A stretch of 64,000 nt of DNA from UBA721 sp002705165 (GTDB taxonomy: Bacteria > Planctomycetota > Planctomycetia > Pirellulales > Pirellulaceae). This document shows positions 18,816 to 28,436 of the stretch, piece after piece. Position 1 is the first letter of the stretch, and every line of letters starts with the position of its first letter. Both the position numbers and the translations under genes were made by a program. The notes under the pieces were generated by a model. That model was given only the letters and a program-made list of their open reading frames with translations. It did no database searches and was not told the origin of the DNA. The DNA lies in assembly GCA_045565995.1 (NCBI GenBank), contig JBJLEF010000001.1, positions 620,001 through 684,000 on the forward strand, written 5' to 3'.

Positions 18816-19886
18816 TTAGCCCCAAATCTCATTCAATCTTCGAATCCAGTTCCCGTGCATAATGGCTTCAATATCTTCCTGGCTATACCCTCGGTCAGCC
18901 AGCAATGTCGTTAGTTTTTGCAAGTCAGCTATTGATTCCATGTCGTAAGGACATTGTTCGCGGCCATAGCCGCCGTCCAGATCGGAGCCAATTCCAACAT
19001 GTCGAGTGTTACCGGCAAGCTGACAAATATGGTCTACATGTTCGATGATGCGTTCAATGTTCACACCCGCGGAGTAAGGCTGCGTGATAAAACGTTGCCA
19101 ACCAGGAGCCATCATCCAAGCATCAAAGGCCATCCCAAGGACAGCATCACGTTCAATAATGGCTTGAATCTGTTCATCACTAAATTGGCGTTGATGAGGA
19201 ACGAGAGCCCGGCAATTTTGGTGGCTTGCCCAAACCGGGCCGTCATATAACTCCAGCGCTTCCCAGAACCCTTCATCTGTTAGGTGAGTAACATCCAGAA
19301 CAATACCCAAGTTCTGCATTTCTTTTAGTAAATCTTTACAAGGTGGCTCTAGCCCCCCTTCAGAGCCCGTCCCGGGGGCATAACGTCCCGGACCGTAATG
19401 AGCCGGGCCGATCGCTCTCAAGCCATATTCATAAGCTTTCTCCAGATAGCTGAGATCGATAATTGAGTCAGCTCCTTCGAGGCTTAAGACATATCCAATC
19501 GGCAAATTTGATTTATCGTCCGACGTCTCCCACCGTTGAACATGATCATTTAGCTGCTGTTTGTCACGGAGCTGAACCATCAATCCCTTATCTTCCATGA
19601 CCCGGTACCAGGCTAACTGAGCCTGTGTAATCGACCATGCGATATCAGGGCTATTCCAGCCGGGAAGTGGATTATCCGGAGCGACATAACGACCAATTTG
19701 CGTTGCGATGCAAACGCCGATCTCGCCACGCCGCATTTCCTCCAACGTGAGAACCCCTTTGCCACGGTCGACATAATCCATTTTACCTGCTTCACGCTCG
19801 CGGACGTTTTTCAGGGTATCTGTCAAGTCGCGGTTCCATTCGACCGCGTTCATCGAAATATCTAAATGTGCATCAAAGATCAGCAT
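18816..19886 (-). CDS. membrane dipeptidase family (peptidase M19)
   Basis: 356 residues, the normal length. Zinc-ligand motifs in order: FDAHLDISMNA (HxD, about 4-8), SLEGADSI (bridging Glu), DVTHLTDEGF, ASHQNCRAL and GIGSDLDGG. The family is named for renal dipeptidase and hydrolyses a range of dipeptides, some with D-amino acids. No signal peptide is seen, so it is probably cytoplasmic here. Its start lies seven bases after the stop the symporter would have if its last frame break were repaired, and the ribosome binding site GGAAGAG is in the end of that reading frame. This tight coupling links peptide hydrolysis to the transporter. Confidence 0.88.
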   Translation of the reverse strand: MLIFDAHLDISMNAVEWNRDLTDTLKNVREREAGKMDYVDRGKGVLTLEEMRRGEIGVCIATQIGRYVAPDNPLPGWNSPDIAWSITQAQLAWYRVMEDKGLMVQLRDKQQLNDHVQRWETSDDKSNLPIGYVLSLEGADSIIDLSYLEKAYEYGLRAIGPAHYGPGRYAPGTGSEGGLEPPCKDLLKEMQNLGIVLDVTHLTDEGFWEALELYDGPVWASHQNCRALVPHQRQFSDEQIQAIIERDAVLGMAFDAWMMAPGWQRFITQPYSAGVNIERIIEHVDHICQLAGNTRHVGIGSDLDGGYGREQCPYDMESIADLQKLTTLLADRGYSQEDIEAIMHGNWIRRLNEIWG

Positions 19887-19892
19887 GAGGGA

Positions 19893-22186
19893 CTACTCTT
19901 CCACCTTCTTATAAAAATACTTTTTGACAATCGCATCCACCGGAGGTGGCGTGCTTGATCGTCACCACATAGCCAACGATAAACGAAGCCGCTAAGCCCA
20001 GGATGATTGGGTCCGTGCCAAAAAGTCGATAGGGTGTGAAACCATCGCCATTTAGAAACCCAATACAATACATGGCCAAATGAGTTCCAAAGCCACCAAG
20101 CATGGCTGCGATACAACCCTGGTGATTGGAACGTGGCCAATAGAGAGCGAAGACTACCGGGGCTAAAAATGCGGCTGCCAGACCACTACCGGTATAGACA
20201 ATAATGTCCTGTAAAAATTCAGGGGGGTACATCGCCCCCACAAGAGCCCCCAAACCAACCACCAATGTAAAGAAGTAACTAAGCTTCTTGATCTTGTCTT
20301 CTGTGGCATTTGGATTCATATTCCGCTGGTAAATATCTCTCACCAACGCGGACGAAATCATTAACAGGAAACTGTCAACTGTACTCATCACCGCAGCGAA
20401 CGGAGCAGCGATTAATAGCCCGGCCAACCATCCCATTCCAATATTAGAGGTGAGTGTCACCGCCATCTGAGGCATGATCCGGTCTGCTTCTGCTTCCATA
20501 CCTGGTAAAAGCACTCTCGCACAGCAGAAAATCACAACCAACGGCATATAAATCAGGGTGTAATAGATTGCCACGGTGAAGATAGATCGCCGTAACGTCA
20601 ACGTGTCTTTAAAGGCCATCAGACGAACCATATTGCTGGGCTGCCCTGTTCCCGAAATCGCCCACATGAAGAAGAATGAAATTGCCAGACTCAATGGCAA
20701 GAATCCGTTCGCTTCCGTTCGATGGGGCCCCGGTGCCGTGAGATAGGCACCACGCTGATCTTCTGAGGCACCATGGGCATAAAAACCCTCGTCAATATCA
20801 ACAAGCTTCAAATCTTCCAAATACGGAGCCTCTTGGACTTGTTCCGCATAGCCTGCTAATTCCGTTTCTAAAATCCGACCCTCGGTATACAGTATTTGAA
20901 AGAGAAAGACGTCTAAGGGGGCGCCTGGTGTACGTTCCGCCTTAGGGGTAATAATTGAATACAGCATGGCAATCCGCTGGTTCCCGTCCTTGCCCTTCAA
21001 AAGGTAGTAACAACCCCGGTTGAAGGGAAACATCTTCGATCGCCACCGGATAACCCTCAGGTATATGCAAGGAAGCTTTGTTGAGTACTCGCCTAACTTT
21101 CAGTTTTCCCAAATCGGCCGCGGTGTCTGTTTCTGCAGCGTTCTGATTTTCTAAAGCTCTCCATGAACGTTGCCTGTCATTTTCGGAAACAATCTCAATC
21201 GCTTCCACAACAGCTAAGCCAGACTTTTTTTCCAAGGTATATCGTTTCGTCGTTCTGAAGATTCTGCCGGCGTCTCCATAAAGTGGAAAACCTTGAGACG
21301 ACAGCCAGGTCCCTTGCGCAATACTGACATCCGCTTCCAATGCTTCCGTCGACTCAATTACCAATGTCAGATAACGCGGAGGAAGCATTTTGCCCATCTC
21401 TTCCGTCACCAGCGCCATACCTGTCTTAGTAGAGTCACCAGGGTCAATAGCGTTGCTGGCCTGATTAATAGCCAAAGGGAGCATAATGACCACACCAACT
21501 ACCATCACGATTCCCTGCATGACATCTGTCCAGACAACGGCATGAAATCCGCCGTAGGTTGTATAAACAATCACGGCTATCCCAAACACCACAAGACAAA
21601 ACGTATAGTCGGTAGACTCACTGGAAAAGTTCGCAAACCAACTTGGCAGCGATTCAACGACTGAGTTAAAGGCTTCAATCGGTCCCAGTAGCGTCCTTAG
21701 AATCTCGCTACCCGCCTTAAATTGAGCGACGAGATTAAATGTCATAAAAAAAATAATCAGCGCAACACTAATTAATCCAAAGGTCGCATTGTTAAATCTA
21801 TCCCGCAGCACATCCGGAATTGTGATCGCTCCCGATGTTCGGGCAACCTGATTAATTCTCTTCCCTAACAAACCCATGACGCAGATGGGAACGACCATGT
21901 AGGAACCGATCCAAAGAGCAAGCACCCAACCATGACTATATATTTTCGCGGGAAACCCCATAAAGCTTCCGCCAGATGAGCTTGTAGCTGCCAGCGTCAA
22001 AGCAAACGCCCAAACACCCAGACCACGACTGCCTAAAAAGTACTCACTAAGGAAGTTTCGGCCCTGCAGAAGCTTATTGGAAAGTCCGGCAATCACAAAG
22101 ACAGCGGCGATATAAATCAGGAACGTGATTAAAACAGCGTTACCGGATTCCCCCTGACCGATTAGAAGCGAAAGTGAATCAAGCAT
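19893..22186 (-). pseudogene. Na+/solute symporter (SSS family) interrupted by two apparent +1 frameshifts
   Basis: The gene reads in three frames. Segment one runs from ATG 22186 to about 21034 and carries six helices (for example FALTLAATSSSGGSFMG, VYTTYGGFHAVVWTDVMQG) and the start of a large loop. Near 21034-21037 one base must be skipped to reach the frame that continues MFPFNRGCYYLLKGKD and carries the remaining helices (MWAISGTGQPSNMVR, LIAAPFAAVMSTVDSFL, TGSGLAAAFLAPVVFALYWP). Near 19941-19948 another single base must be skipped, restoring DAIVKKYFYKKVEE and a TAG at 19893. Unrepaired, the frames stop at 20942 and 19909. The joined product would have about 760 residues and an unusual loop of about 170-190 residues between helices 6 and 7. 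It belongs to the PutP/PanF-like family. Either sequence errors or true decay explain it. Confidence 0.8.
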
Positions 22187-22545
22187 TACTCAGCTCCCCC
22201 CGTGTTATGTGCCAGAGGTTCTTCATCTCCGGCAACACCTAAATCGTCGTCTTGCATAAAGCGAAAGCAAAACCAAGTAGTGAAAAGGTCGGCAGCAATC
22301 CAGGGCGCCCCTATCCCCCAAACGACCCATGAAGGAATTCCAAAAGTCGTTGGTATGTCTGCAGGGTCCGCAATGTTATACCCATTGAAATAGCAATAAG
22401 GCACTGCCCAACACATCGCGACAAACCAACTTATAAAAATAACAATTGCTTCCCGCCGAGAATTTACAAAAGTCGGGTCGAGTTCATAAGCGTCCCATGA
22501 TTCCTCGAAATCAACCGAGTTCTGCTCAGAATCCGTATCCATCAT
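22186..22545 (-). CDS. small membrane protein, symporter-associated (DUF997-like)
   Basis: 119 residues from ATG 22545, which follows TAGGG at good spacing; an upstream extension to 22632 is in frame but has a less plausible start. Two hydrophobic helices are visible: REAIVIFISWFVAMCWAVPY and PSWVVWGIGAPWIAADLF, followed by FRFMQDDDLG. The arrangement of a GIPxWxxWG stretch, two helices and an acidic DDxLG motif resembles the DUF997/YhdT family, small subunits found next to Na+/solute symporters. Its stop codon overlaps the symporter start by one base (TAATG), so translation is probably coupled. It likely forms part of the transporter. Confidence 0.75.
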   Translation of the reverse strand: MMDTDSEQNSVDFEESWDAYELDPTFVNSRREAIVIFISWFVAMCWAVPYCYFNGYNIADPADIPTTFGIPSWVVWGIGAPWIAADLFTTWFCFRFMQDDDLGVAGDEEPLAHNTGGAE

Positions 22546-22725
22546 AGCTATATACCCTACATGGTTATTTGTAGTAACGAACCAATCAACTATTCTACGG
22601 GTGCAAAACACTAGGGTGCAACCAGTTAGCACTACTCCCCGACAAAGGTTATGTGCCTTAAAATCATTTATAGTTATTTTTTAGAATCCATTAGGATCAT
22701 CTTGGTTCCAGATAAAGGTGTTGGT

Positions 22726-23607
22726 GTGTCAGCAGTCATCATGGATGGCAAAGCCATTTCCAAAGAAATCCAGACCGAAATCGCTCAGGAAGTCTCTCAA
22801 TTTATTGAGCAGTCAGGAATCACTCCATGCCTGGCAGCCGTCTTAGTCGGAGCTGACCCTGCCAGTGAAGTCTATGTGCGAAACAAGCACCGAGCCTGTG
22901 AGCGGGTTGGGATTACCAGTCAGATGCATAAACTGCCTGCCAGCACCACGCAGGAAGAGTTGCTGACGTTAATCAGCCAACTCAATTCGGCCCACGATGT
23001 TCACGGCATACTGATTCAACTTCCGCTGCCCGAGGGTATCGATACTCTACTGGTGCTTGATGCCGTCGATCCTCAGAAAGACGTGGATGCTTTTCATCCT
23101 GAAAATGTCGGGTTGATCTCACAAGGGCGGCCGCGTTTCCTGCCATGCACACCTCATGGTGTACAACAAATCCTCGATCGCTGTGGAATCGAAATGTCGG
23201 GGAAACATGCTGTCATCGTCGGTCGAAGCGATATTGTTGGAAAACCCATGTCCATGCTACTCACGGCAAGAAACTCAACCCGAGGACCTCAGGCTGCGAA
23301 TGCAACCGTTACATTGTGTCACAGTCGTACGCAAAACCTGGCTGAGATTTGCCGGTCAGCGGATGTGATTGTGGCAGCCATCGGTGTTGCTAAATTCATT
23401 ACGGCGGACATGGTCAAACCAGGAGCTGTCGTCGTGGACGTGGGCATCAACCGTACCGACGAGGGTCTCTGTGGTGATGTGGATTTTGAAGCTGTTCGTG
23501 AAGTTGCGGGGCACATCACTCCGGTGCCCGGCGGGGTGGGACCTTTGACGGTCACGATGCTGATGTATAACACTCTGGATGCTGCAAAGCTATTTGCTGG
23601 CATGTAA
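22726..23607 (+). CDS. folD: bifunctional methylenetetrahydrofolate dehydrogenase/cyclohydrolase FolD
   Basis: I choose GTG 22726, after AAAGG, giving 293 residues; the longer frame from 22651 adds 25 unlikely residues, and ATG 22741 would also preserve the enzyme. Motifs: SEVYVRNKHRACERVGI with the catalytic lysine, DVHGILIQLPLPEG, DVDAFHPENVG, PCTPHGVQQIL, VIVGRSDIVGKPMSMLL (NADP site), CHSRTQNL and the C-terminal HITPVPGGVGPLTVTML. It interconverts 5,10-methylene- and 10-formyl-tetrahydrofolate, supplying purine and methionine synthesis. It diverges from the symporter operon and stands alone ahead of the sulfite reductase. Confidence 0.95.
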   Translation: MSAVIMDGKAISKEIQTEIAQEVSQFIEQSGITPCLAAVLVGADPASEVYVRNKHRACERVGITSQMHKLPASTTQEELLTLISQLNSAHDVHGILIQLPLPEGIDTLLVLDAVDPQKDVDAFHPENVGLISQGRPRFLPCTPHGVQQILDRCGIEMSGKHAVIVGRSDIVGKPMSMLLTARNSTRGPQAANATVTLCHSRTQNLAEICRSADVIVAAIGVAKFITADMVKPGAVVVDVGINRTDEGLCGDVDFEAVREVAGHITPVPGGVGPLTVTMLMYNTLDAAKLFAGM

Positions 23608-23762
23608 GTCTGACCAAGAGCGACCTTTGCCTGTCGGGCAAGTCGGCTATAATAGGGAATTACAGGAATCGCTTTTTGCGTTCTCAATGCGTCGCCATTG
23701 ATGATCAGCATAATGCATTCAAACAACGCCGTGCATAACGACCCTGACCCAAAGCTTCAACC

Positions 23763-25499
23763 ATGTCATCTGTAAACAAAGAACCTCAGCCAAGTGCAAT
23801 CGAAGTATTCAAGAACGACAGTGAATATCTATTGGGTGAGATCGGGACGGAATTAGTTGATCAAAACAACTTCTTCGGCAAAGGGAGCGTTCAACTTCTG
23901 AAACACCACGGAACCTATCAGCAGGATGACCGTGACGTACGTGGCCAGATTCAGGATGACGGAAGTAAAAAACGATTTATCTATATGGTACGAACGCGGA
24001 TTCCGGGTGGACGTATGACGACGGATCAGTTTTTGGCACATCTTGATCTCTGTGATGAAGTAGGCAACACGACGCTACGCATCACTTCCCGTCAAACCCT
24101 ACAACTACACGGTGTTATCAAATCAGACCTTAAAGACACCATTAAACGGATCAATGAGACGGAGTTAACTACATTGGCTGCCTGTGGGGACGTTGCTCGT
24201 AACACCATGTGCTGCCCGGCTCCCTTTAAAAACGACACCTATGATGAACTACGCGGGCTCACCGACGAAATTGCAGAACGATTGCGTCCGCGAACCAGTA
24301 CGTATCACGAATTATGGCTCACCGATACGGATACGGGTGAAAAATGTCTCGTGGGGGGAGACTCGGAGGCTTCCCTTTCCGGCTACAACGGTGACGATGT
24401 AGAACCAATCTATGGTCGCCAGTACCTACCCCGCAAATTCAAAATCGGGATAACACTTCCGCACGACAACTGCATCGATGTGTATACTCATGACCTCGGA
24501 TTGATCGCGGTTTTGGAAGATAACAAGATCACGGGCTACAACGTATTAGTAGGTGGTGGACAAGGTCGATCACCGAGTGCTAAAAAAACCTTTCCCGCCT
24601 TAGGTCAGAAACTCTGTTTTGCAACCAGAGCCGAAGTTATTAGCATCATCGAAGCCGTTGTTAAAGTACAACGAGATCATGGAGATCGAAGTGACCGAAA
24701 AGTAGCCCGAATGAAATACCTCATTCACAACTGGGGGCTCGAAAAATTTAAGGCCAAGGTGGAAGAGTATTGGGGAGGCACTCTAACGGAACCTGACCCT
24801 ACGGATGTGACCGGACACGATGATCATATGGGTTGGCATGAGCAGGGGGATGGAAACTGGTTCTATGGCCTCAATATTGAAAATGGCCGTATTAAAGATA
24901 CGGAAACCATGAAGCTCAAAACAGCTTTACGAGAAGTTTGTCAGCAACTAAAACCTGGAATTAACCTCACCGCCCATCAAAGTCTGATTTTCGGAGATGT
25001 CGCCGAAGGTGATCGGGAAAAATTAGAAGAAATCCTTATCCAGCATGGAGTCCTCCTTAGCGGTGAGATTTCTAATGCTCGTCTGTGGTCGATGGCGTGT
25101 GTTGCCTGGCCCACCTGTGGTTTGTCAATTACAGAAAGTGAACGCGCTTTGCCAGGTATGATCGACGAGTTGGAAGTTGCTTTAAATAATATGGGATTGT
25201 CTGAAGAGAAATTCACACTTCGTATGACCGGTTGCCCTAATGGTTGTGCCCGACCATACAATCCAGAAATAGGTCTGGTAGGCCGAGCAAAAAATAAGTA
25301 CACCATGTTTATTGGTGGTGCCCGAATCGGTAATCGACTTGGCTTCATTCATAAAGATATGTTGCCCGCTGAAGAAGTCGTACCGTCAATTATCAAATTG
25401 TTTGAATACTTTAAAGAAGAGCGACAGAGTGAAGAATCTATCGGTGACTTCTGTACTCGCAAAGGTAACGACGCTTTATTGGAATATGTAGACGCGTAA
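23763..25499 (+). CDS. cysI: assimilatory sulfite reductase, haemoprotein subunit (sirohaem/4Fe-4S)
   Basis: 578 residues, the usual size. It has the duplicated nitrite/sulfite reductase fold: TSRQTLQLHGV in the first half and GINLTAHQSLIFGDV in the second, with the metal-binding pair MACVAWPTCGLS (about 444-455) and TGCPNGCARPY (about 488-498), which hold the iron-sulfur cluster and sirohaem. The CxxxxxC then CxxxC pattern and ARPYNPEIGLVG match CysI-type enzymes. No flavoprotein partner (CysJ) is adjacent, so electrons may come from ferredoxin. It reduces sulfite to sulfide for cysteine synthesis. A related nitrite reductase cannot be excluded from sequence alone, but the Cys region looks sulfite-type. 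Confidence 0.9.
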   Translation: MSSVNKEPQPSAIEVFKNDSEYLLGEIGTELVDQNNFFGKGSVQLLKHHGTYQQDDRDVRGQIQDDGSKKRFIYMVRTRIPGGRMTTDQFLAHLDLCDEVGNTTLRITSRQTLQLHGVIKSDLKDTIKRINETELTTLAACGDVARNTMCCPAPFKNDTYDELRGLTDEIAERLRPRTSTYHELWLTDTDTGEKCLVGGDSEASLSGYNGDDVEPIYGRQYLPRKFKIGITLPHDNCIDVYTHDLGLIAVLEDNKITGYNVLVGGGQGRSPSAKKTFPALGQKLCFATRAEVISIIEAVVKVQRDHGDRSDRKVARMKYLIHNWGLEKFKAKVEEYWGGTLTEPDPTDVTGHDDHMGWHEQGDGNWFYGLNIENGRIKDTETMKLKTALREVCQQLKPGINLTAHQSLIFGDVAEGDREKLEEILIQHGVLLSGEISNARLWSMACVAWPTCGLSITESERALPGMIDELEVALNNMGLSEEKFTLRMTGCPNGCARPYNPEIGLVGRAKNKYTMFIGGARIGNRLGFIHKDMLPAEEVVPSIIKLFEYFKEERQSEESIGDFCTRKGNDALLEYVDA

Positions 25500-25581
25500 C
25501 CATGCCCCGGTCATCGCCTCTATGAAGTGTTATTCATGATTCACCGTTTGCTAAACCGCCTTATTTTTTCGGATAGTTTCG

Positions 25582-26388
25582 ATGACTTTGGAAATCGTAA
25601 GTCCTCAGAATCCTCGAATTAAAGAGGTGGTTCGCCTTAGAGATCGTCGCGGTCGTCAAAAGCAATCGCGATTTATTATCGATGGCCTGCGAGAAATCCA
25701 GCGAGCATGTGCCTCAACACTCACAATCGAAGAAGTCTACTTCGACATCTCTCAGTGTCAACAAGAGGCTGAACGTGCGACGCTGTCCATACTGCAGAAT
25801 GACGGCGTTAAACTCATTGAGGTGTCCGGTCGGGTCATGGAGAAGCTCTCCTATGGCCAACGACAATTAGGCATGGTTGCTGTCGCAAGCACGCCCGCAC
25901 TTCGTACTCTCTCAGACTTTTTCCTAACACCGGAAGCTTTCATCATTGTTCTGGAAGCTGTTGAAAAGCCCGGAAATCTTGGGGCGATTATGAGAACAGC
26001 TGACGCGGCTGGTGTCGATGCGGTATTCCTATCCGGTGGTACCGACGATCTGTTCAATCCAAATACTATTCGCAGTAGTAGTGGAGCAATCTTTCAACTA
26101 CCTGCGATTCACACACAACACGACGAACTGCAATCATGGCTCAAAGGCAACGCGTTTAAAACGTTTGCAACTCGTGTTGATGGAGCCATAAACTACACGC
26201 AGGCTAATTATACTGGCAGAGTTGCTCTCGTAATGGGTACCGAGGCGACCGGCTTAAGTAATAACTGGGACCCTCAGAATTCATCTGCCATTAGTATCCC
26301 TATGCTGGGAATTGGCGACAGCTTGAATGTGTCCACCAGCTGTGCTGTTGTTTGTTTTGAAGCGCTTCGACAACGATCACAGGCTTAG
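25582..26388 (+). CDS. RNA 2'-O-methyltransferase, TrmH/SpoU family
   Basis: 268 residues. A short N-terminal substrate-binding domain (PQNPRIKEVVRLRDRRGRQK, then FIIDGLREIQRA) precedes the SpoU methyltransferase fold: VLEAVEKPGNLGAIMRTADA (motif 1, with catalytic R in IMRTAD), VALVMGTEATGLS (motif 2) and ISIPMLGIGDSLNVSTSCAV (motif 3), which form the knot. It uses S-adenosylmethionine to methylate a ribose in tRNA or rRNA; this layout is nearer to the RlmB-like/TsnR group than to the tRNA-specific TrmH, but the substrate base is not evident. It ends against the convergent methyltransferase gene. Confidence 0.9.
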   Translation: MTLEIVSPQNPRIKEVVRLRDRRGRQKQSRFIIDGLREIQRACASTLTIEEVYFDISQCQQEAERATLSILQNDGVKLIEVSGRVMEKLSYGQRQLGMVAVASTPALRTLSDFFLTPEAFIIVLEAVEKPGNLGAIMRTADAAGVDAVFLSGGTDDLFNPNTIRSSSGAIFQLPAIHTQHDELQSWLKGNAFKTFATRVDGAINYTQANYTGRVALVMGTEATGLSNNWDPQNSSAISIPMLGIGDSLNVSTSCAVVCFEALRQRSQA

Positions 26389-26403
26389 GTCAAGCAACCT
26401 AAG
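26384..26403. terminator. hairpin covering the two convergent stop codons
   Basis: CTTAGGT and ACCTAAG form a perfect 7-base-pair stem with loop CAAGCA, lying across the stop of the plus-strand RNA methyltransferase and the stop of the minus-strand methyltransferase. It could terminate transcription from both sides, but neither side has a U run, so it may only block read-through weakly or protect RNA ends. Confidence 0.45.
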
Positions 26404-27307
26404 GAAAGCGTACCGCACACCCTGCATCAAGTCGGGTACCTGCCTGGGCGGTTAACGTCATTCGGTTAGCACGTGCACCCGCGCCACAGGATCCAAAAAT
26501 GGCATCGGCAAACGATGCCTCTAAATCGGCTGAGCTAAAGTCGGGAGAATGATTGGTCATGAGGACAAAGCCACGCCGTTCTTTGGTAAGCTCTCCGCAT
26601 ATTTCGAGCAAGGGCAACAAATGCTTACCAATCTTCCAAACTTGATTTTTAGGTCCGTGACCGTAAGACGGGGGATCCAGAATGATCCCCTGATACTGAT
26701 TACCTCGTTTCAATTCCCGCTGACAGAACAAGAACACATCCTCCTGAATCCAACGAATCGGAGCCTCACTCAATCCACTTAAGGCTGCATTTTCGCGAGC
26801 TCGTTTAACAATATTCCCGGCACTATCAATGTGAGTTACATGCGCTCCTGCAGCCGCGGCGGCTAGTGTACTCCCGCCGGTATAGGCAAACAAATTGAGA
26901 ACGTTCACGGGTTCCTGTTGGCTATTTTTAAGGCGTTCTATCTGCTGCCTGATCCAATGCCAGTTTTCAGCTTGTTCCGTAAATACTCCCAGATGGCCCA
27001 CTGGACTTAGATTTAAATTGAGTCTGAACTGATCTTGAAAGCTAATCGGCCACGGTGGAAATTCCTCACCGTTCTTACCGAAGGCAACCTTGCTATCGGA
27101 CTGTAGAAGACTCCATTTACCTTTGAGTCCATCCTTACGATCAAACCTCAGGTGGGCTTGTTGCCATAACTCGGCGACAGTTTTGGAAGCCTGTTCTGCC
27201 GGAAGACTGGGGCGGTCAATAATCCAATCACCAAATCGTTCTAGCTTGCGCCCGGCACCAAAATCCAGCAACTGGTACTGGTCAGTCTGAAAACTACGAC
27301 CCGACAT
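26399..27307 (-). CDS. class I SAM-dependent methyltransferase, RlmI/RlmK-like
   Basis: 302 residues. An N-terminal beta-rich part (FGAGRKLERFGDWIIDRP) comes before a Rossmann methyltransferase domain: NLFAYTGGSTLAAAAAGAHVTH (SAM-binding loop; shown by NLFAYTGG), IDSAGNIVKRARENA, and the catalytic-type ILDPPSYGHGP (about 218-228). The NLFxYTGG plus DPPSYG combination is characteristic of 23S rRNA cytosine/guanine methyltransferases, though the protein is shorter than RlmI and lacks an obvious PUA domain. It most likely methylates RNA. The gene is 14 bases after the lipoprotein gene's... downstream neighbour, and ends convergent with the TrmH-family gene. Substrate unproven. Confidence 0.82.
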   Translation of the reverse strand: MSGRSFQTDQYQLLDFGAGRKLERFGDWIIDRPSLPAEQASKTVAELWQQAHLRFDRKDGLKGKWSLLQSDSKVAFGKNGEEFPPWPISFQDQFRLNLNLSPVGHLGVFTEQAENWHWIRQQIERLKNSQQEPVNVLNLFAYTGGSTLAAAAAGAHVTHIDSAGNIVKRARENAALSGLSEAPIRWIQEDVFLFCQRELKRGNQYQGIILDPPSYGHGPKNQVWKIGKHLLPLLEICGELTKERRGFVLMTNHSPDFSSADLEASFADAIFGSCGAGARANRMTLTAQAGTRLDAGCAVRFP

Positions 27308-27321
27308 TTCTCAAACTCACT

Positions 27322-28197
27322 TTACTGAAGAGGTTGAGCGCCAACGGGAGCTTTGACTGCTCCTGGTTCTCCGGGAGCGAGTGGATTGGGTGCTTGCACA
27401 GGCCCCTGATATTCGGCCGGAAGTACCGTTGGCTCTAAGGCACCGTTGAATGAGAACTCGCTGTGGTACTTGGGTTTATTTTTCACCGTCGTTGAAAACT
27501 TGGGCCGTTCAAACCACTTAGCCACATTAAACATGTTTGTATTGATTCGATGACCAGCAAATTTTGGTTCGTCATAAATGGTTCCCCATTGCAGAGGACC
27601 GGCCCCGAAGATCCACATATCATTAGAGGTCGAACGAGCATAATTAACACCCGACTGCCAAATCGGATGGCGTTCAGCCTTGTCGTATACGAAGACCGAT
27701 ATCTTGGCGAGACCGGAACTATCATCTCGTTTAGCGATAGAGATTTCCGGAAGCACCGGAACCGTCGGCACGCTGGGAATTAAGGCCGTAAACGTTCCTA
27801 ATGAATTGTTGCCCGGAATACCATAAGTAATTGTCTGGCTATCTGCACCTAAAGCACCTACGCGTGGTTCAACAACGTAGTCTGCTTCCTCGAGCGCCTC
27901 CACCAAGAGGCAATTATGAGCGAACAATTGTTGACGGAGCGCACTAACAATATAATTCGCATTTACAAAACCAAAACCTTTTACGGCCACAACATACTTT
28001 GAGTCTAGATAAACTTTTTCGCCGGCAATATCACTAAAATCCAGATTACCAACCGTAAGATCAACTGCATTGGACATTAGCAGTTGGTCCGTACCGGTTT
28101 TGACCTTCGTCGTACCACAACCGGTTAAAAGACAACCACATACGACCACCATCAAAAGGTGTTGCAAATAGTTATTTTTACAGCAAATTAAATTCAT
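27322..28197 (-). CDS. lipoprotein, possibly DUF6655-type
   Basis: 291 residues. The N-terminus has a hydrophobic segment ending LLTGCGTTK, a clear lipobox; the cysteine would be lipidated after signal cleavage. The next part reads TDQLLMSNAVDLTVGNLDFS, then EKVYLDSKYVVAVKGFGFVN, which I associate tentatively with a planctomycete lipoprotein family (DUF6655), not with any known enzyme. The C-terminus is Pro/Ala/Gly-rich. It is upstream of the SAM methyltransferase on the same strand and could share its transcript. Location at a membrane, facing the periplasm, is expected; the function is unknown. Confidence 0.78.
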   Translation of the reverse strand: MNLICCKNNYLQHLLMVVVCGCLLTGCGTTKVKTGTDQLLMSNAVDLTVGNLDFSDIAGEKVYLDSKYVVAVKGFGFVNANYIVSALRQQLFAHNCLLVEALEEADYVVEPRVGALGADSQTITYGIPGNNSLGTFTALIPSVPTVPVLPEISIAKRDDSSGLAKISVFVYDKAERHPIWQSGVNYARSTSNDMWIFGAGPLQWGTIYDEPKFAGHRINTNMFNVAKWFERPKFSTTVKNKPKYHSEFSFNGALEPTVLPAEYQGPVQAPNPLAPGEPGAVKAPVGAQPLQ

Positions 28198-28436
28198 TTC
28201 TCTAACATTCCCCGCAGGCCCCCCTACATGGAAAAGTCGAGGAAGTATACGAAAACATCTCTGCAGGCTCCAGATGAGTTTTCGAACTTTAAGTCAGACC
28301 ATCACAATATCACCCGCTACCGGATGGGGCGAAAAGCAAAGACGAGGCGATTCTTTGACCAAAAGAGACGATTTCCGCTGTAATGCGTAACCCATTAGCC
28401 ATCGCGCATTTCAGCCTTGGGACTTCGGCAACAACC

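Noticed and set aside
20942..21033. Programmed +1 frameshift in the symporter
   Set aside because: The in-frame stop is about 90 bases from the break and no known slippery site is present, so an error or decay is more likely. It is kept as an apparent frameshift.
28198..28436. Attenuator or T-box downstream of trpC
   Set aside because: The region lies after the trpC stop and before a lipoprotein gene on the same strand, and no T-box or tandem Trp codons were seen.
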